From Halomonas sp. McH1-25 (lineage in GTDB: Bacteria > Pseudomonadota > Gammaproteobacteria > Pseudomonadales > Halomonadaceae), in contig NZ_JAKRFI010000007.1 in assembly GCF_022348165.1 (NCBI RefSeq), positions 62,001 to 126,000 of the forward strand: a stretch of DNA of 64,000 nt, written 5' to 3'. Below, piece after piece: positions 46,729 through 64,000 of the stretch. Below the pieces are notes generated by a model. The model was not told the DNA's origin and made no database searches. It was given only the letters and a program-made list of their open reading frames with translations. Made by a program: the position numbers and the translations under genes. The first letter of the stretch is position 1. Each line of letters opens with the position of its first letter.

Positions 46729-47297
46729 CCATCGATATCAACCTGCTGCCCTGGCGTGAAGCGCAGCGCGAGCGTCACAGTCGGCGCTTCCTGATCATCC
46801 TGTCGCTGGCCGCCCTGCTCGGCGCCGCAGGTGCCTGGGGATTGTCATTGTGGTACGAGCAGGCCCTCGACGTACAACGTCAGCGCAATGATCATGTCGT
46901 GGCGCGGATGCAGCAATTGAACAAGGACCTCGAGGCTATCGAGGATTATCAGGTATTGCGCGAGCGCATGCTGGCCCAGATCGAGCTGATCAGCGAGTTG
47001 CAGGCCAGCCGACCACAGACCGTGCGCGTCTTCAATCAACTGGTCACCAGTCTCGAGGAAGGCGTTTACTACACGCACCTTGCCCGCAAGGGCCACCAAT
47101 TGGCCATCACAGGACTGGCGCAAACCAACCGGCAGGTTTCCGACCAGATGCGGGCCCTGGCGGCTACCGAGGTGTTCGCTACGCCGACGCTGTCCGAGGT
47201 GCAGGCAGAGGAAAGCAGTGGGCGGCGGCGTTTCGACATGAGCGTCGAGGAGGCGATGTCGGCGGTGAATGCGAGTGAAGGGGAGGCGACGCCATGA
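46725..47297 (+). CDS. pilN: Type IV pilus assembly protein PilN
   Basis: 190 residues. Short cytosolic N terminus that begins MTIDINLLPWREAQRERH, the conserved PilM-binding INLLPWR motif, then one membrane helix (about residues 25-42) and a periplasmic coiled coil and ferredoxin-like domain. It pairs with PilO in the alignment subcomplex. ATGA overlap with pilM and pilO. Confidence 0.93.
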   Translation: MTIDINLLPWREAQRERHSRRFLIILSLAALLGAAGAWGLSLWYEQALDVQRQRNDHVVARMQQLNKDLEAIEDYQVLRERMLAQIELISELQASRPQTVRVFNQLVTSLEEGVYYTHLARKGHQLAITGLAQTNRQVSDQMRALAATEVFATPTLSEVQAEESSGRRRFDMSVEEAMSAVNASEGEATP

Positions 47298-47908
47298 GTC
47301 TGAGCGCCGAACTGCGCCGCCTGCGCGATCTCGACTGGCGTGAGCTCAACCTGCGCGAGGCAGGAGGCTGGCCGGTATCGCTGCAGGTGATCAGTTGTCT
47401 GCTAGTGCTGGCAGCGGTGTTCTGGCTGGTGCAGTGGTTCGTGGTGGCGCCGCAGGCCGACTCTCTCGAGCGAGCGCAGGCCCAGGAGAGCGAACTGCTG
47501 GATCAGTACGAGGCCAAGGCTTACCAGGCTGCCAATCTACCGACGATGCGCGAACAAATGGGCGAGCTCGAAGCGCGCATGGCCGAGTTGCTGCAGATGC
47601 TGCCGACCGGGGCCGAAGTGCCCACACTGATCGACAATATCAGCGACACCGCGCTGGAAAACCAACTCATCATCGACTTCATTCGGCTGCGTACACCGGT
47701 ACCGCAGGCGTTCTATACCGAGCAGCCATTCGATATCCAGGTGCGGGGTGACTATCACCGCATCGCGGCCTTCCTGTCCGGCGTTGCCGGGCTGCCGCGT
47801 ATCGTCACGCTCCACGACTTTACGCTGACCCCGCTGGACGAGGCCGGCACTTTGCAGTTGTCGATGCTGGCCAGAACCTACAGTCATCGCGAGGAGGCGG
47901 CGCCATGA
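47294..47908 (+). CDS. pilO: Type IV pilus assembly protein PilO
   Basis: 204 residues. Single membrane helix at about residues 30-50 (SLQVISCLLVLAAVFWLVQWFVV), a periplasmic coiled coil and a C-terminal ferredoxin-like domain (QPFDIQVRGDYHRIAAFLSGVAGLPRIV). It forms heterodimers with PilN and contacts PilP. ATGA overlap on both sides. Confidence 0.93.
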   Translation: MSLSAELRRLRDLDWRELNLREAGGWPVSLQVISCLLVLAAVFWLVQWFVVAPQADSLERAQAQESELLDQYEAKAYQAANLPTMREQMGELEARMAELLQMLPTGAEVPTLIDNISDTALENQLIIDFIRLRTPVPQAFYTEQPFDIQVRGDYHRIAAFLSGVAGLPRIVTLHDFTLTPLDEAGTLQLSMLARTYSHREEAAP

Positions 47909-48444
47909 GTCGCTTTGCCGGCGTCCTGGCGTTGAGCGCCGTCGCGGCGTTGACGGCTTGTAGCGATGCCGAACTGGCATCTCTCGATCAGCGCCTGAGC
48001 GCACTGCGCGACAGCCCGACCGGAACGGTTGAGCCGTTGCCTGCCGTTTCCGACTATCGCGCCGTGACCTACGACCAGGCCGGGCAGCGCAGTCCGTTCC
48101 TTCCCGAGCGCCCCGAGCAGCAGGACGCCACGCAAGGTGACGATCTGGCACCGGACCTCACCCGCCCGCGCGATCCGCTGGAAGCCTATCCGCTCGACGA
48201 CTTGACGATGGTCGGTACGCTGCTGATCGACGGTGGACGCTCGGCATTGATTCGGGATCCGCAGGGGAAGGTCCATCGTGTTTATCTCGGCGATCATCTG
48301 GGGACCGATTTCGGTCGCATCGTGGCGATTACCGAGGGCTCGCTGCAACTGGTGGAAATCGTCACCAACGGTCAGCGGGGCTGGATCGAGCGCAGCCGGA
48401 CGCTCTCTCTCAATAACGACGACACCGGCCGGCGCCAAGGGTAG
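47905..48444 (+). CDS. pilP: Type IV pilus lipoprotein PilP
   Basis: 179 residues. Lipobox LTAC with Cys19, a disordered periplasmic linker and a C-terminal beta-sandwich domain with LDDLTMVGTLLIDGGRSALIRDPQGKVHRVYLGDHLG, which contacts the secretin N domains. ATGA overlap with pilO. The stop is 31 bases ahead of the pilQ start. Confidence 0.93.
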   Translation: MSRFAGVLALSAVAALTACSDAELASLDQRLSALRDSPTGTVEPLPAVSDYRAVTYDQAGQRSPFLPERPEQQDATQGDDLAPDLTRPRDPLEAYPLDDLTMVGTLLIDGGRSALIRDPQGKVHRVYLGDHLGTDFGRIVAITEGSLQLVEIVTNGQRGWIERSRTLSLNNDDTGRRQG

Positions 48445-48475
48445 CTGGGCAGTTGCGCAGGGGAAGGATGTTTTG

Positions 48476-50581
48476 ATGATTAGATACGTTCGCAGGCTGC
48501 TGGTGGCATTGCTGGGGGTGGCCGCTTGCAGCTCGGCCTGGGCGCAGTCTGCCTTGAACGGCCTGGACTTCGGCCAGCGTGCCGACGGCCAGCTCGAAGT
48601 GACGCTGCATTTTTCCGGCGAGGTGCCTGAAGTGCGCGGCTATCGCATCGATTCGCCGCCACGCTTGGCCATCGATCTGATGAATACCGCGAGCCGGCTG
48701 GAGCGCCGGCGCTATGAACTGGGGCTGGTCGGGGTCAACGATGTCGTGGCGCTGGAGGCCGGTGGCCGGACCCGTCTGGTATTCAACCTCGACGCGGCGA
48801 TTCCTTATGCGATCCGTGAACGGGGCGATGCTCTGGTGCTCAGCCTGGGCGAGAGCGCGGCCGACGTGCAGGCCTCCGTGCCGGACGCGACCGGGGCGGT
48901 ACCCAATGCGTCGCTGGATAGGATGCCCAGCATCGAGAATATCGATTTCCGTCGCGGCGACGACGGGGCCAGCCGTCTGATCGTCACCTTCGACCGCGAT
49001 GGCGTGGATGCGCGGGTCAGCGAGCAGGGCAGCGACCGCATCGTCGCCGACCTGGACAATGTCGAACTGCCGGCGGCGTTGGCCCAGACGCTCGACGTCA
49101 GCGACTTCGGTACGCCGATACAGCGCATCACGCCCGTCGAAGACGTCGACGGTACCAGGTTGTCGATCCAGGCCAGTGGCGACTACGCCATGCTGTCGAC
49201 CCAGAGCGGCCGACAGTTGATCATCGAGGTGCGTCCCGTCTCCCGTGCCGAGCGCGAGATACGCCAGCGCGAAATGTTTCCCTACACCGGCAAGCGAATC
49301 TCGCTCAACTTCCAGGATATCGAAGTACGCGAGGTGCTGGCGATCATTGCCGAGTTCACCGGTCTCAATCTGGTGGCCAGCGACAGCGTGCAGGGCAGCG
49401 TGACGCTCAACCTGGAGGACGTGCCGTGGGATCAGGCGCTCGATCTGGTACTGCGTAGCCACGGATTGGCCAGTCGCAAAAACGGCAACGTGCTGGTGGT
49501 GGCGCCGGCCAGCGAACTGGCTTCCATGGAGCGCCAGGAACTCGAGACCCGGGCGCAGATGCAGGAACTGGCGCCGCTGGCCACCGAGTACCTGCAGGTG
49601 CGCTACGCCAAGGCGGCGAGCCTTGCCGCCATGCTGCGCGGCGCCGAAGGCCTGGGTCTGCTCTCGGAGCGTGGCCGGGTGAGTATCGACGAGCGTACCA
49701 ACACGCTGATCATCCAGGACACCCGCGAGCGAATCGAGGAAATCATTGCAGTCGTCGATCAGCTCGACGTTCCGGTGCGCCAGGTGCAGATCGAGGCGCG
49801 CATCGTCATTGCCCGTGACAGCGTGGCTCGCGAGCTTGGCGTGAACTGGGGGCTTTCCTCGAATGGAAACGGCAAGCTGAATCTCGGCGGTGCATCCTCT
49901 GGGCAGCCGTTGAGCAGCGATGGTCAGCGCTTTTCTCAAGGCACTTATGCCGGGCAGTGGCAGGAGCCTGATGCGACCCTCTTCCAGCGGGGAGGGTTGG
50001 CGGTGGATCTGGGCGACAGTGCCAACCCCTCATCGGCCTTCAGTTTCGGTTACATCTCCGGCGATATTCTGCTCGACATGGAGTTGCGCGCACTGGAGAG
50101 CGAGGGCAAGAGCCAGACCATCTCCCAGCCCAAGGTGATCACCGCCAACCAACAGCCGGCGGTGATCAAGCAGGGCCAGGAAATTCCCTACCAGGAGGCG
50201 ACATCGAGCGGGGCGACCAACGTCGAGTTCAAGGAAGCCGTGCTGTCCCTGCAGGTCGTACCGCAGATCACCCCCGACAACCGCATCATCATGGAGCTCA
50301 ACATCAATAACGACGATGTATCGAGCACCGAATACGACGGCGCGCCGGCGATCGACACCAACGAAATTCAGACCCAGGTGCTGGTCAACGACGGTGAAAC
50401 CGTGGTTCTGGGCGGTATCCTGCGCACCGAACAACTGCGCCAATTGTTCAAGACCCCATTGCTCGGCGACCTACCACTATTGGGTCATCTGTTTCGCTAT
50501 ACCGAGGAGAGCAATGAGAAGGTAGAATTGCTAGTCTTCATTACCCCGAAAATCATCGAGGATGGGCTGGCGATTCGCTGA
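48476..50581 (+). CDS. pilQ: Type IV pilus secretin PilQ
   Basis: 701 residues, outer-membrane secretin through which the pilus passes. Signal peptide of about 23 residues (ACSSAWAQ), two AMIN peptidoglycan-binding domains (about 30-120 and 150-250), an STN domain ([25 protein letters not shown]), a secretin-N domain and the secretin gate region with [45 protein letters not shown] and [22 protein letters not shown] 48476 is used with GGGAAGGA ahead. TGA of pilQ overlaps the aroK ATG by one base. Confidence 0.95.
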   Translation: MIRYVRRLLVALLGVAACSSAWAQSALNGLDFGQRADGQLEVTLHFSGEVPEVRGYRIDSPPRLAIDLMNTASRLERRRYELGLVGVNDVVALEAGGRTRLVFNLDAAIPYAIRERGDALVLSLGESAADVQASVPDATGAVPNASLDRMPSIENIDFRRGDDGASRLIVTFDRDGVDARVSEQGSDRIVADLDNVELPAALAQTLDVSDFGTPIQRITPVEDVDGTRLSIQASGDYAMLSTQSGRQLIIEVRPVSRAEREIRQREMFPYTGKRISLNFQDIEVREVLAIIAEFTGLNLVASDSVQGSVTLNLEDVPWDQALDLVLRSHGLASRKNGNVLVVAPASELASMERQELETRAQMQELAPLATEYLQVRYAKAASLAAMLRGAEGLGLLSERGRVSIDERTNTLIIQDTRERIEEIIAVVDQLDVPVRQVQIEARIVIARDSVARELGVNWGLSSNGNGKLNLGGASSGQPLSSDGQRFSQGTYAGQWQEPDATLFQRGGLAVDLGDSANPSSAFSFGYISGDILLDMELRALESEGKSQTISQPKVITANQQPAVIKQGQEIPYQEATSSGATNVEFKEAVLSLQVVPQITPDNRIIMELNINNDDVSSTEYDGAPAIDTNEIQTQVLVNDGETVVLGGILRTEQLRQLFKTPLLGDLPLLGHLFRYTEESNEKVELLVFITPKIIEDGLAIR

Positions 50582-51123
50582 TGCAGGATTTTCCCAATCT
50601 TTTCCTGGTCGGCCCCATGGGGGCGGGCAAAAGCACGATCGGCCGCCTGTTGGCGGCCGAGTTGCTGCGCGATTTCGTCGATAGCGATCACGAAATCCAG
50701 GCGCGCTGCGGTGCCGACATACCCTGGATCTTCGATGTCGAGGGAGAAGCCGGCTTTCGCGAGCGCGAGGTGCAAATGGTCGACGAACTGACGCGGCGCA
50801 CCGATATCGTGCTGGCGACCGGTGGCGGTGTGGTCATGAACGAAGCCAATCGTCGGGCGTTACGCGAACGCGGGACCGTGGTCTATCTCTACACGACGGT
50901 CGAGCAACAATTGCGTCGCACCGCCAAGGACCGCAACCGGCCGCTGTTGCGTAGCAAGGACCCCGAAGCCGTGCTACGCAACCTGTTCGAGTTGCGCGAT
51001 CCGCTCTACCGGGCGACGGCCGACCTGGTGGTGCGTACCGATCGGCGCGGCCCCCGCTCGGTGGTCAACGATATCCTGCGGCGAGTGGCACGGCTCGTCG
51101 ATCCTTTGCAAACCAAGGCTTAA
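50581..51123 (+). CDS. aroK: Shikimate kinase AroK
   Basis: 180 residues. It phosphorylates shikimate at O3. P-loop GPMGAGKST (residues 11-19), shikimate-binding VDSDHEI and RxxxE-type contacts in [20 protein letters not shown], and the adenine lid RPLLRS are intact. Overlaps pilQ by one base and sits two bases ahead of aroB, so transcription from the pilus operon reaches the shikimate genes. Confidence 0.95.
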   Translation: MQDFPNLFLVGPMGAGKSTIGRLLAAELLRDFVDSDHEIQARCGADIPWIFDVEGEAGFREREVQMVDELTRRTDIVLATGGGVVMNEANRRALRERGTVVYLYTTVEQQLRRTAKDRNRPLLRSKDPEAVLRNLFELRDPLYRATADLVVRTDRRGPRSVVNDILRRVARLVDPLQTKA

Positions 51124-51125
51124 CC

Positions 51126-52232
51126 ATGACCGCGATCTCGTCCTCGCCACGCTCTCTCAACGTCGACCTCGGCGAACGCAGCTACCCCATCCATGTCGCT
51201 CCGGGGGTGTTGGACGACCCGCAGGCGATACGCCCTTACCTGGCCGGTCGCCAGGTCATGATCGTTACCAACGAGACGGTGGCGCCGCTGTATCTCGAGC
51301 GGCTCAAGGATGGTCTGGGCGAGGGGCTCGAGGTACGCGAAGTGGTTCTGCCCGACGGCGAGCACACCAAGACGCTGGCCTCGGTGGAGCGCATCTGGGA
51401 TGCCCTGCTGGCGGCGGGGTTCAATCGCCGCTGTACGCTGGTGGCGCTGGGCGGTGGTGTGATCGGAGACATGGTCGGCTATGCCGCAGCCTGCTATCAA
51501 CGCGGCGTGGCCTTCATTCAGGTGCCGACGACACTCTTGTCGCAGGTCGATTCCTCGGTTGGCGGCAAGACCGGCGTCAACCACCCGCGCGGCAAGAACA
51601 TGATCGGGGCGTTCTGGCAGCCCCGGGCCGTACTCATCGATACCGGCACGCTGAACACCCTGCCCGATCGTGAACTGAGCGCCGGTCTGGCCGAGGTGAT
51701 CAAGTACGGCCTGATCCGGGATGTCGCTTTCCTCGACAGGTTGGAAGCGAACATGGACGGGCTGCGTGCCCGAGATGCCGATCTGCTCAGCGAAGCGATC
51801 CTGCAGAGCTGTGCAATCAAGGCCGACGTGGTCGCTGCCGACGAAACCGAGCAGGGCGTGCGTGCCACCCTCAATCTGGGACACACCTTCGGCCATGCCA
51901 TCGAGGCGCACCAGGGCTATGGACAGTGGTTGCATGGCGAGGCCGTCGGCGCCGGGATGCTTATGGCCGCGACGCTTTCGCAGCAGTTGGGCTGGCTGAA
52001 TGGAGCCGATGTGGCGCGGGTCGCTCGGATCATCGAGGCGGCCGGTCTGCCTCTGGCCGCGCCGGCGGCCATGGATGCCGATGCTTTCCTCGAGCGTATG
52101 CGTCTCGACAAGAAGAACCTCGACGACCGGATCCGCTTGGTGCTGCTGCGTGACCTGGGAGAAGCCTGCATCCACGACGAGACGCCGGCAGACCACTTAT
52201 ATGCCTTCCTGAGCGAGTATCCGCGCGCCTGA
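51126..52232 (+). CDS. aroB: 3-dehydroquinate synthase AroB
   Basis: 368 residues. NAD- and Zn-dependent cyclisation of DAHP, the second step of the shikimate pathway. NAD-binding [34 protein letters not shown] and the metal ligands in AEVIKYGLI (Glu), [10 protein letters not shown] (His) and [10 protein letters not shown] (His) are present. The frame starts two bases after aroK and ends with an intrinsic terminator 25 bases on, closing the pilM-aroB transcription unit. Confidence 0.95.
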   Translation: MTAISSSPRSLNVDLGERSYPIHVAPGVLDDPQAIRPYLAGRQVMIVTNETVAPLYLERLKDGLGEGLEVREVVLPDGEHTKTLASVERIWDALLAAGFNRRCTLVALGGGVIGDMVGYAAACYQRGVAFIQVPTTLLSQVDSSVGGKTGVNHPRGKNMIGAFWQPRAVLIDTGTLNTLPDRELSAGLAEVIKYGLIRDVAFLDRLEANMDGLRARDADLLSEAILQSCAIKADVVAADETEQGVRATLNLGHTFGHAIEAHQGYGQWLHGEAVGAGMLMAATLSQQLGWLNGADVARVARIIEAAGLPLAAPAAMDADAFLERMRLDKKNLDDRIRLVLLRDLGEACIHDETPADHLYAFLSEYPRA

Positions 52233-52256
52233 CGGCTTGCGATGTTCGTTCCCTAG

Positions 52257-52287
52257 AGCCTGCGTCTTGGATGCAGGCTTTTTTTAT
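52257..52287 (+). terminator. Rho-independent terminator after aroB
   Basis: AGCCTGCGTC ... GATGCAGGCT stem with one G-T pair, followed by seven to eight Ts. Strong intrinsic terminator of the pil-aro operon. Confidence 0.92.
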
Positions 52288-52321
52288 GTGCGATAGCCAG
52301 CGCCAAAAGGTGGCGTGAAGC

Positions 52322-52386
52322 TGCACGATTCGCATGTCTTATGCACGATCGGCATGACTTGGTGTCGTTGAACTCAACTAAAGTTG
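52322..52386 (+). promoter_or_regulatory. Tandem 20-bp repeats and overlapping palindromes upstream of gltB
   Basis: Two direct repeats of exactly 20 bp abut each other (52322-52341 TGCACGATTCGCATGTCTTA, 52342-52361 TGCACGATCGGCATGACTTG). They run into palindromes GTTG-AACT-CAAC (52367-52378) and CAACT-AA-AGTTG (52375-52386). Within the 425-base gap (52233-52657) before gltB a possible promoter is TTGGGC-N17-TATGGT (52411-52439), and a hairpin CGACCGGC/GCTGGTCG (52519-52542) precedes CCTTTTG. No gene is seen. Likely a regulator-binding region; protein unknown. Confidence 0.5.
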
Positions 52387-52657
52387 TAGACAATGCCGCT
52401 TTTAGCCACGTTGGGCTAACTCTTTGAACGGGCTATGGTTTTGGCTGGATCGAGAAGCTAACGGCGCGATTTTGCAACGATTTCTTGGGTGAAAGATGGG
52501 GCGGGGAATTGCTTTGGGCGACCGGCGTGGCTATGCTGGTCGGCCTTTTGACATCAGAAAGACGGCTGTTAAACGCCGCAATAAAATAAAGCTAACCGAC
52601 TAGTGTACCCCGCCTTCTTTCTGGACACAAGTTTCTGCATTCTGTGAGGCACGCCCA

Positions 52658-58564
<5,907 letters not shown>

Positions 58565-58584
58565 CACGCCCGACCAGCCTATTG

Positions 58585-58610
58585 CGCCCCGGCCCTGCCG
58601 GGGCGTTTTC
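58585..58610 (+). terminator. Rho-independent terminator after gltD
   Basis: Perfect 9-bp stem CGCCCCGGC-CCT-GCCGGGGCG followed by TTTTCGTT. Confidence 0.9.
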
Positions 58611-58668
58611 GTTATGGCCCGGCCCTCGTCTAGACTGATGGCAGGCATTCGGAGCCAAGGAGGCGACA

Positions 58669-59220
58669 ATGAACGACCGATTGACAGCACTGGGCCTGCA
58701 AGGTGGGACCAACGGCTCGGTAACCCCTGAGCGCCTGACTTTCGATGACGACGGTCGCATTCCCAACACGCGCTTGGCGACCCTGCTGTTCCGTTCGCAG
58801 GGGCTGGATGAGTCGCTCGATCGCGAGGCCATAGCCGAGCGCTTCTCGGCGATATTCACTGCCAACGGCTGGACACCGAGCTGGCGAGGCGGTGTCTACG
58901 ATTACCACCACTACCATTCGATCGCCCACGAAGCGTTCGGTGCGCTCTCCGGTTGGGGACGGCTGCGCCTGGGCGGGGAATCCGGTCAGGATGTGGAAAT
59001 TCGTGCCGGCGATTCGCTGGTGCTACCGGCGGGGACGGGCCACTGTTCGCTGGAGGCGAGCGACGATTTCCTGCTGCTGGCGGCTTATCCCGCCGACCAG
59101 ACCGAACTCGACCTGCTGCGTGCCGACCCGGCCGAGCACGATGCCGCCGTGGCGCGCATTCGTCAGGTTTCCCGTCCCGAACGCGACCCGCTGGGCAATT
59201 CCATCGATCAGTGGTGGTAG
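58669..59220 (+). CDS. Cupin domain protein (YjlB-like)
   Basis: 183 residues. The cupin core holds metal-binding His residues: YDYHHYHSIAHEAFGALSGWGRLRLGGESG (motif 1, HxH..E) and VLPAGTGHCSLEASDD (motif 2). Relatives of the YjlB family have unknown function. No signal or membrane helix. CCAAGGAGGCGACA precedes the ATG. A single gene between gltD and pyrG with a TAGACT -10-like hexamer at 58631-58636. Enzyme versus binding protein not resolved. Confidence 0.85.
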   Translation: MNDRLTALGLQGGTNGSVTPERLTFDDDGRIPNTRLATLLFRSQGLDESLDREAIAERFSAIFTANGWTPSWRGGVYDYHHYHSIAHEAFGALSGWGRLRLGGESGQDVEIRAGDSLVLPAGTGHCSLEASDDFLLLAAYPADQTELDLLRADPAEHDAAVARIRQVSRPERDPLGNSIDQWW

Positions 59221-59245
59221 GCGGCCGACGTAGCGTATTGCGTAG

Positions 59246-61879
<2,634 letters not shown>

Positions 61880-61908
61880 CGCGACTTTGCCCAACCACAA
61901 CCGATTAA

Positions 61909-63216
<1,308 letters not shown>

Positions 63217-63239
63217 GTTCGTCTGAGCCCAGACCGTCT

Positions 63240-63264
63240 GCGGCGCCGGTGTGTCCGGCGTCGC
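63240..63264 (+). terminator. Hairpin after eno
   Basis: GCGGCGCCGG-TGTGT-CCGGCGTCGC, 24 bases after the eno stop, with one mismatch and only a T-rich CTCTTCC following. Confidence 0.55.
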
Positions 63265-63350
63265 GGCGCTCTTCCTCTACCTACCCCTTTCCCCGCTACT
63301 CGCCTGTTTACCCGCCATATACTCCCCTTGGCGATAATGTCTTCAAGTTT

Positions 63351-63368
63351 TGTAAGAAATTACCTACG
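63351..63368 (+). promoter_or_regulatory. GacA-type upstream activating box for the RsmZ-like RNA
   Basis: TGTAAGAAATTACCTACG matches the GacA box TGTAAG-N6-CTTACA at 10 of 12 fixed positions with exact spacing. It lies about 120 bases ahead of the predicted RNA start, in an AT-rich stretch (63300-63480) without ORFs. Confidence 0.65.
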
Positions 63369-63444
63369 ACATGCGGTCGCTTTTGTAGACGAAAAATGCC
63401 AGTGCGCTGCGAATTGGCGACTGGTTTTTCATTAACCTGCTGTT

Positions 63445-63473
63445 TTATAAGTCATAAAATAAGCAGCTAAAAT
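63445..63473 (+). promoter_or_regulatory. Predicted promoter of the RsmZ-like RNA
   Basis: TTATAA, 17 bases, TAAAAT (63468-63473). The -10 has five of six consensus bases; the -35 is weak, fitting a GacA-activated promoter. A start near 63480 is predicted. Confidence 0.55.
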
Positions 63474-63479
63474 CGATGA

Positions 63480-63716
63480 GCCTACGTGGCGGATAAGGGG
63501 ACCCCTTTGCGGAAACGCAGGAGGTTGAGACAATGCTCCCGGGATTTGGAGAGTGGGCTCGCCCACGACCGGCAGGATGCTACGGGATACAGCATAAGGC
63601 TCGTTCGGTGCCTCGGGGAGGCGGCTTCCGGACAGGGAATAGAGCCACAGGATTTCGGACAAAAGGAAGTGTCCAAGGACAAGAGGGAAGCAGGCGGCCT
63701 ACGGGCCGCCTTTTTT
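63480..63716 (+). ncRNA. rsmZ: RsmZ/CsrB-family regulatory RNA sequestering CsrA/RsmA
   Basis: About 237 nt with no credible coding use. It contains 16 GGA motifs, many in hairpin loops: ATGCT-ACGGGATAC-AGCAT, GCCTC-GGG-GAGGC, GGACA-AAAGGAAG-TGTCC, TGCG-GAAA-CGCA. CsrA/RsmA proteins bind such loops. It ends in a strong intrinsic terminator AGGCGGCC-TACG-GGCCGCCT with TTTTTT (63691-63716). Upstream are a TAAAAT -10 and a GacA box. The neighbour fdxA is also the rsmZ neighbour in Pseudomonas. It should titrate the post-transcriptional regulator under GacS/GacA control. Both ends are predicted. Confidence 0.85.
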
Positions 63717-63742
63717 ATGCTGACGCTTTATGCGGTACTCGC

Positions 63743-63766
63743 GGAGCGCTCGCTGAGTGGCGCTCC
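63743..63766 (-). terminator. Hairpin downstream of fdxA
   Basis: GGAGCGC ... GCGCTCC with a 10-base loop, 26 bases beyond the fdxA stop on the minus strand and between two convergent transcripts. No T tract. Confidence 0.45.
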
Positions 63767-63791
63767 GGGAAGTGGCTATCGGTGTCCCCGA

Positions 63792-64000
63792 TTAGCGCTC
63801 GAGATACTTTAGCTTGTCCGTCTTGCCGTCCCACTCCTCGGCTTCCGGCAGCGGATCCTTCTTCTCGGTGATATTGGGCCAGACCTCGGAAAGCTCGGCG
63901 TTGATCTCGATGAACTCTTTCTGGCCGTCCGGTAGTTCGTCTTCCGAGAAAATGGCCTCGGCGGGACACTCAGGCTCGCACAGGGCACAATCGATGCATT
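63792..64000 (-). CDS. fdxA: Ferredoxin FdxA, C-terminal part (cut by window end)
   Basis: The last 68 codons of a 7Fe-type ferredoxin of about 107 residues. The visible part begins [16 protein letters not shown], the second cysteine cluster, and continues with the long C-terminal tail [31 protein letters not shown] and KLKYLER, as in Pseudomonas and Azotobacter FdxA. The first cluster is outside the window. It converges on the RsmZ-like RNA gene, the arrangement known from Pseudomonas. Confidence 0.93.
   Translation of the reverse strand, partial: CIDCALCEPECPAEAIFSEDELPDGQKEFIEINAELSEVWPNITEKKDPLPEAEEWDGKTDKLKYLER

Noticed and set aside
52461-52480. A sigma54-like promoter (GGCGCGATTTTGC) before gltB
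   Set aside because: The GG and GC are 9 rather than 10 bases apart, so it does not meet the spacing rule.
63486-63871. Open frames of 108-112 codons over the RsmZ-like RNA
   Set aside because: They lack ribosome sites and run through the GGA-rich hairpins and the intrinsic terminator; composition is that of a structured RNA.

Overview
The window is 64 kb of GC-rich, densely coded chromosome from a gammaproteobacterium. The gene content (FabY-type ketoacyl synthase, pilMNOPQ-aroKB-gltBD, pyrG-kdsA-eno, an RsmZ-type sRNA next to fdxA, an OsmU-type osmolyte ABC importer, DctBD with a TAXI-TRAP transporter) points to the Pseudomonas/Oceanospirillales side of the class. A Halomonas-like (Halomonadaceae) host is the best guess; this is inference from gene content, not a database match. 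No tRNA, rRNA, CRISPR array, prophage or intact insertion sequence was seen. The genes at both ends are cut by the window edges (a xanthine-dehydrogenase-family FAD subunit on the left, fdxA on the right).

Layout. 0-3.1 kb: two subunits of a periplasmic-type aldehyde/xanthine oxidoreductase. 3.1-12.4 kb: tRNA acetyltransferase TmcA, dipeptidase PepD, an App1-type phosphatase, a DJ-1/PfpI protein, RmuC, Dps and glycerate kinase; a 37-codon lipoprotein ORF hides antisense to the tmcA 3' end. 12.5-21.6 kb: a translationally coupled block of two lipoproteins, the DctB-like sensor kinase and the DctD-like sigma54 activator, then a HIT protein, and a TAXI-TRAP receptor/permease pair preceded by a well-formed -24/-12 promoter and two palindromic upstream sites, so the two-component system probably drives this transporter. 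21.6-27.2 kb: two entericidin-like peptides, the osmF-yehYXW-type importer and an I78 inhibitor lipoprotein. 26.6-36.2 kb: LysE exporter divergent from a MocR regulator with a palindrome between them, a hypothetical protein, a voltage-sensor-like membrane protein, a thioesterase, an AtoE-type carrier, a MATE exporter and an outer-membrane barrel.

36.4-45.4 kb: YfhL ferredoxin, CoaD and FabY (coaD has a leader with two competing hairpins), a TrmB-like methyltransferase, an SMR transporter, PBP4 (DacB), a DUF481 outer-membrane protein and PBP1A. 45.7-58.6 kb: the type IV pilus assembly operon pilMNOPQ runs into aroK-aroB (shikimate pathway) and then gltB-gltD (glutamate synthase), with a 425-bp repeat-bearing gap before gltB. 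58.7-64 kb: a cupin protein, pyrG-kdsA-eno, then a sRNA with 16 GGA motifs, an intrinsic terminator and an upstream GacA-type box, read as RsmZ/CsrB, followed by the fdxA tail.

The strongest hidden signals are the RsmZ-like RNA with its GacA site, the sigma54 promoter and paired palindromes in front of the TAXI-TRAP operon, the coaD leader, a 130-bp fold-back repeat after dctD, and the small antisense lipoprotein ORF.
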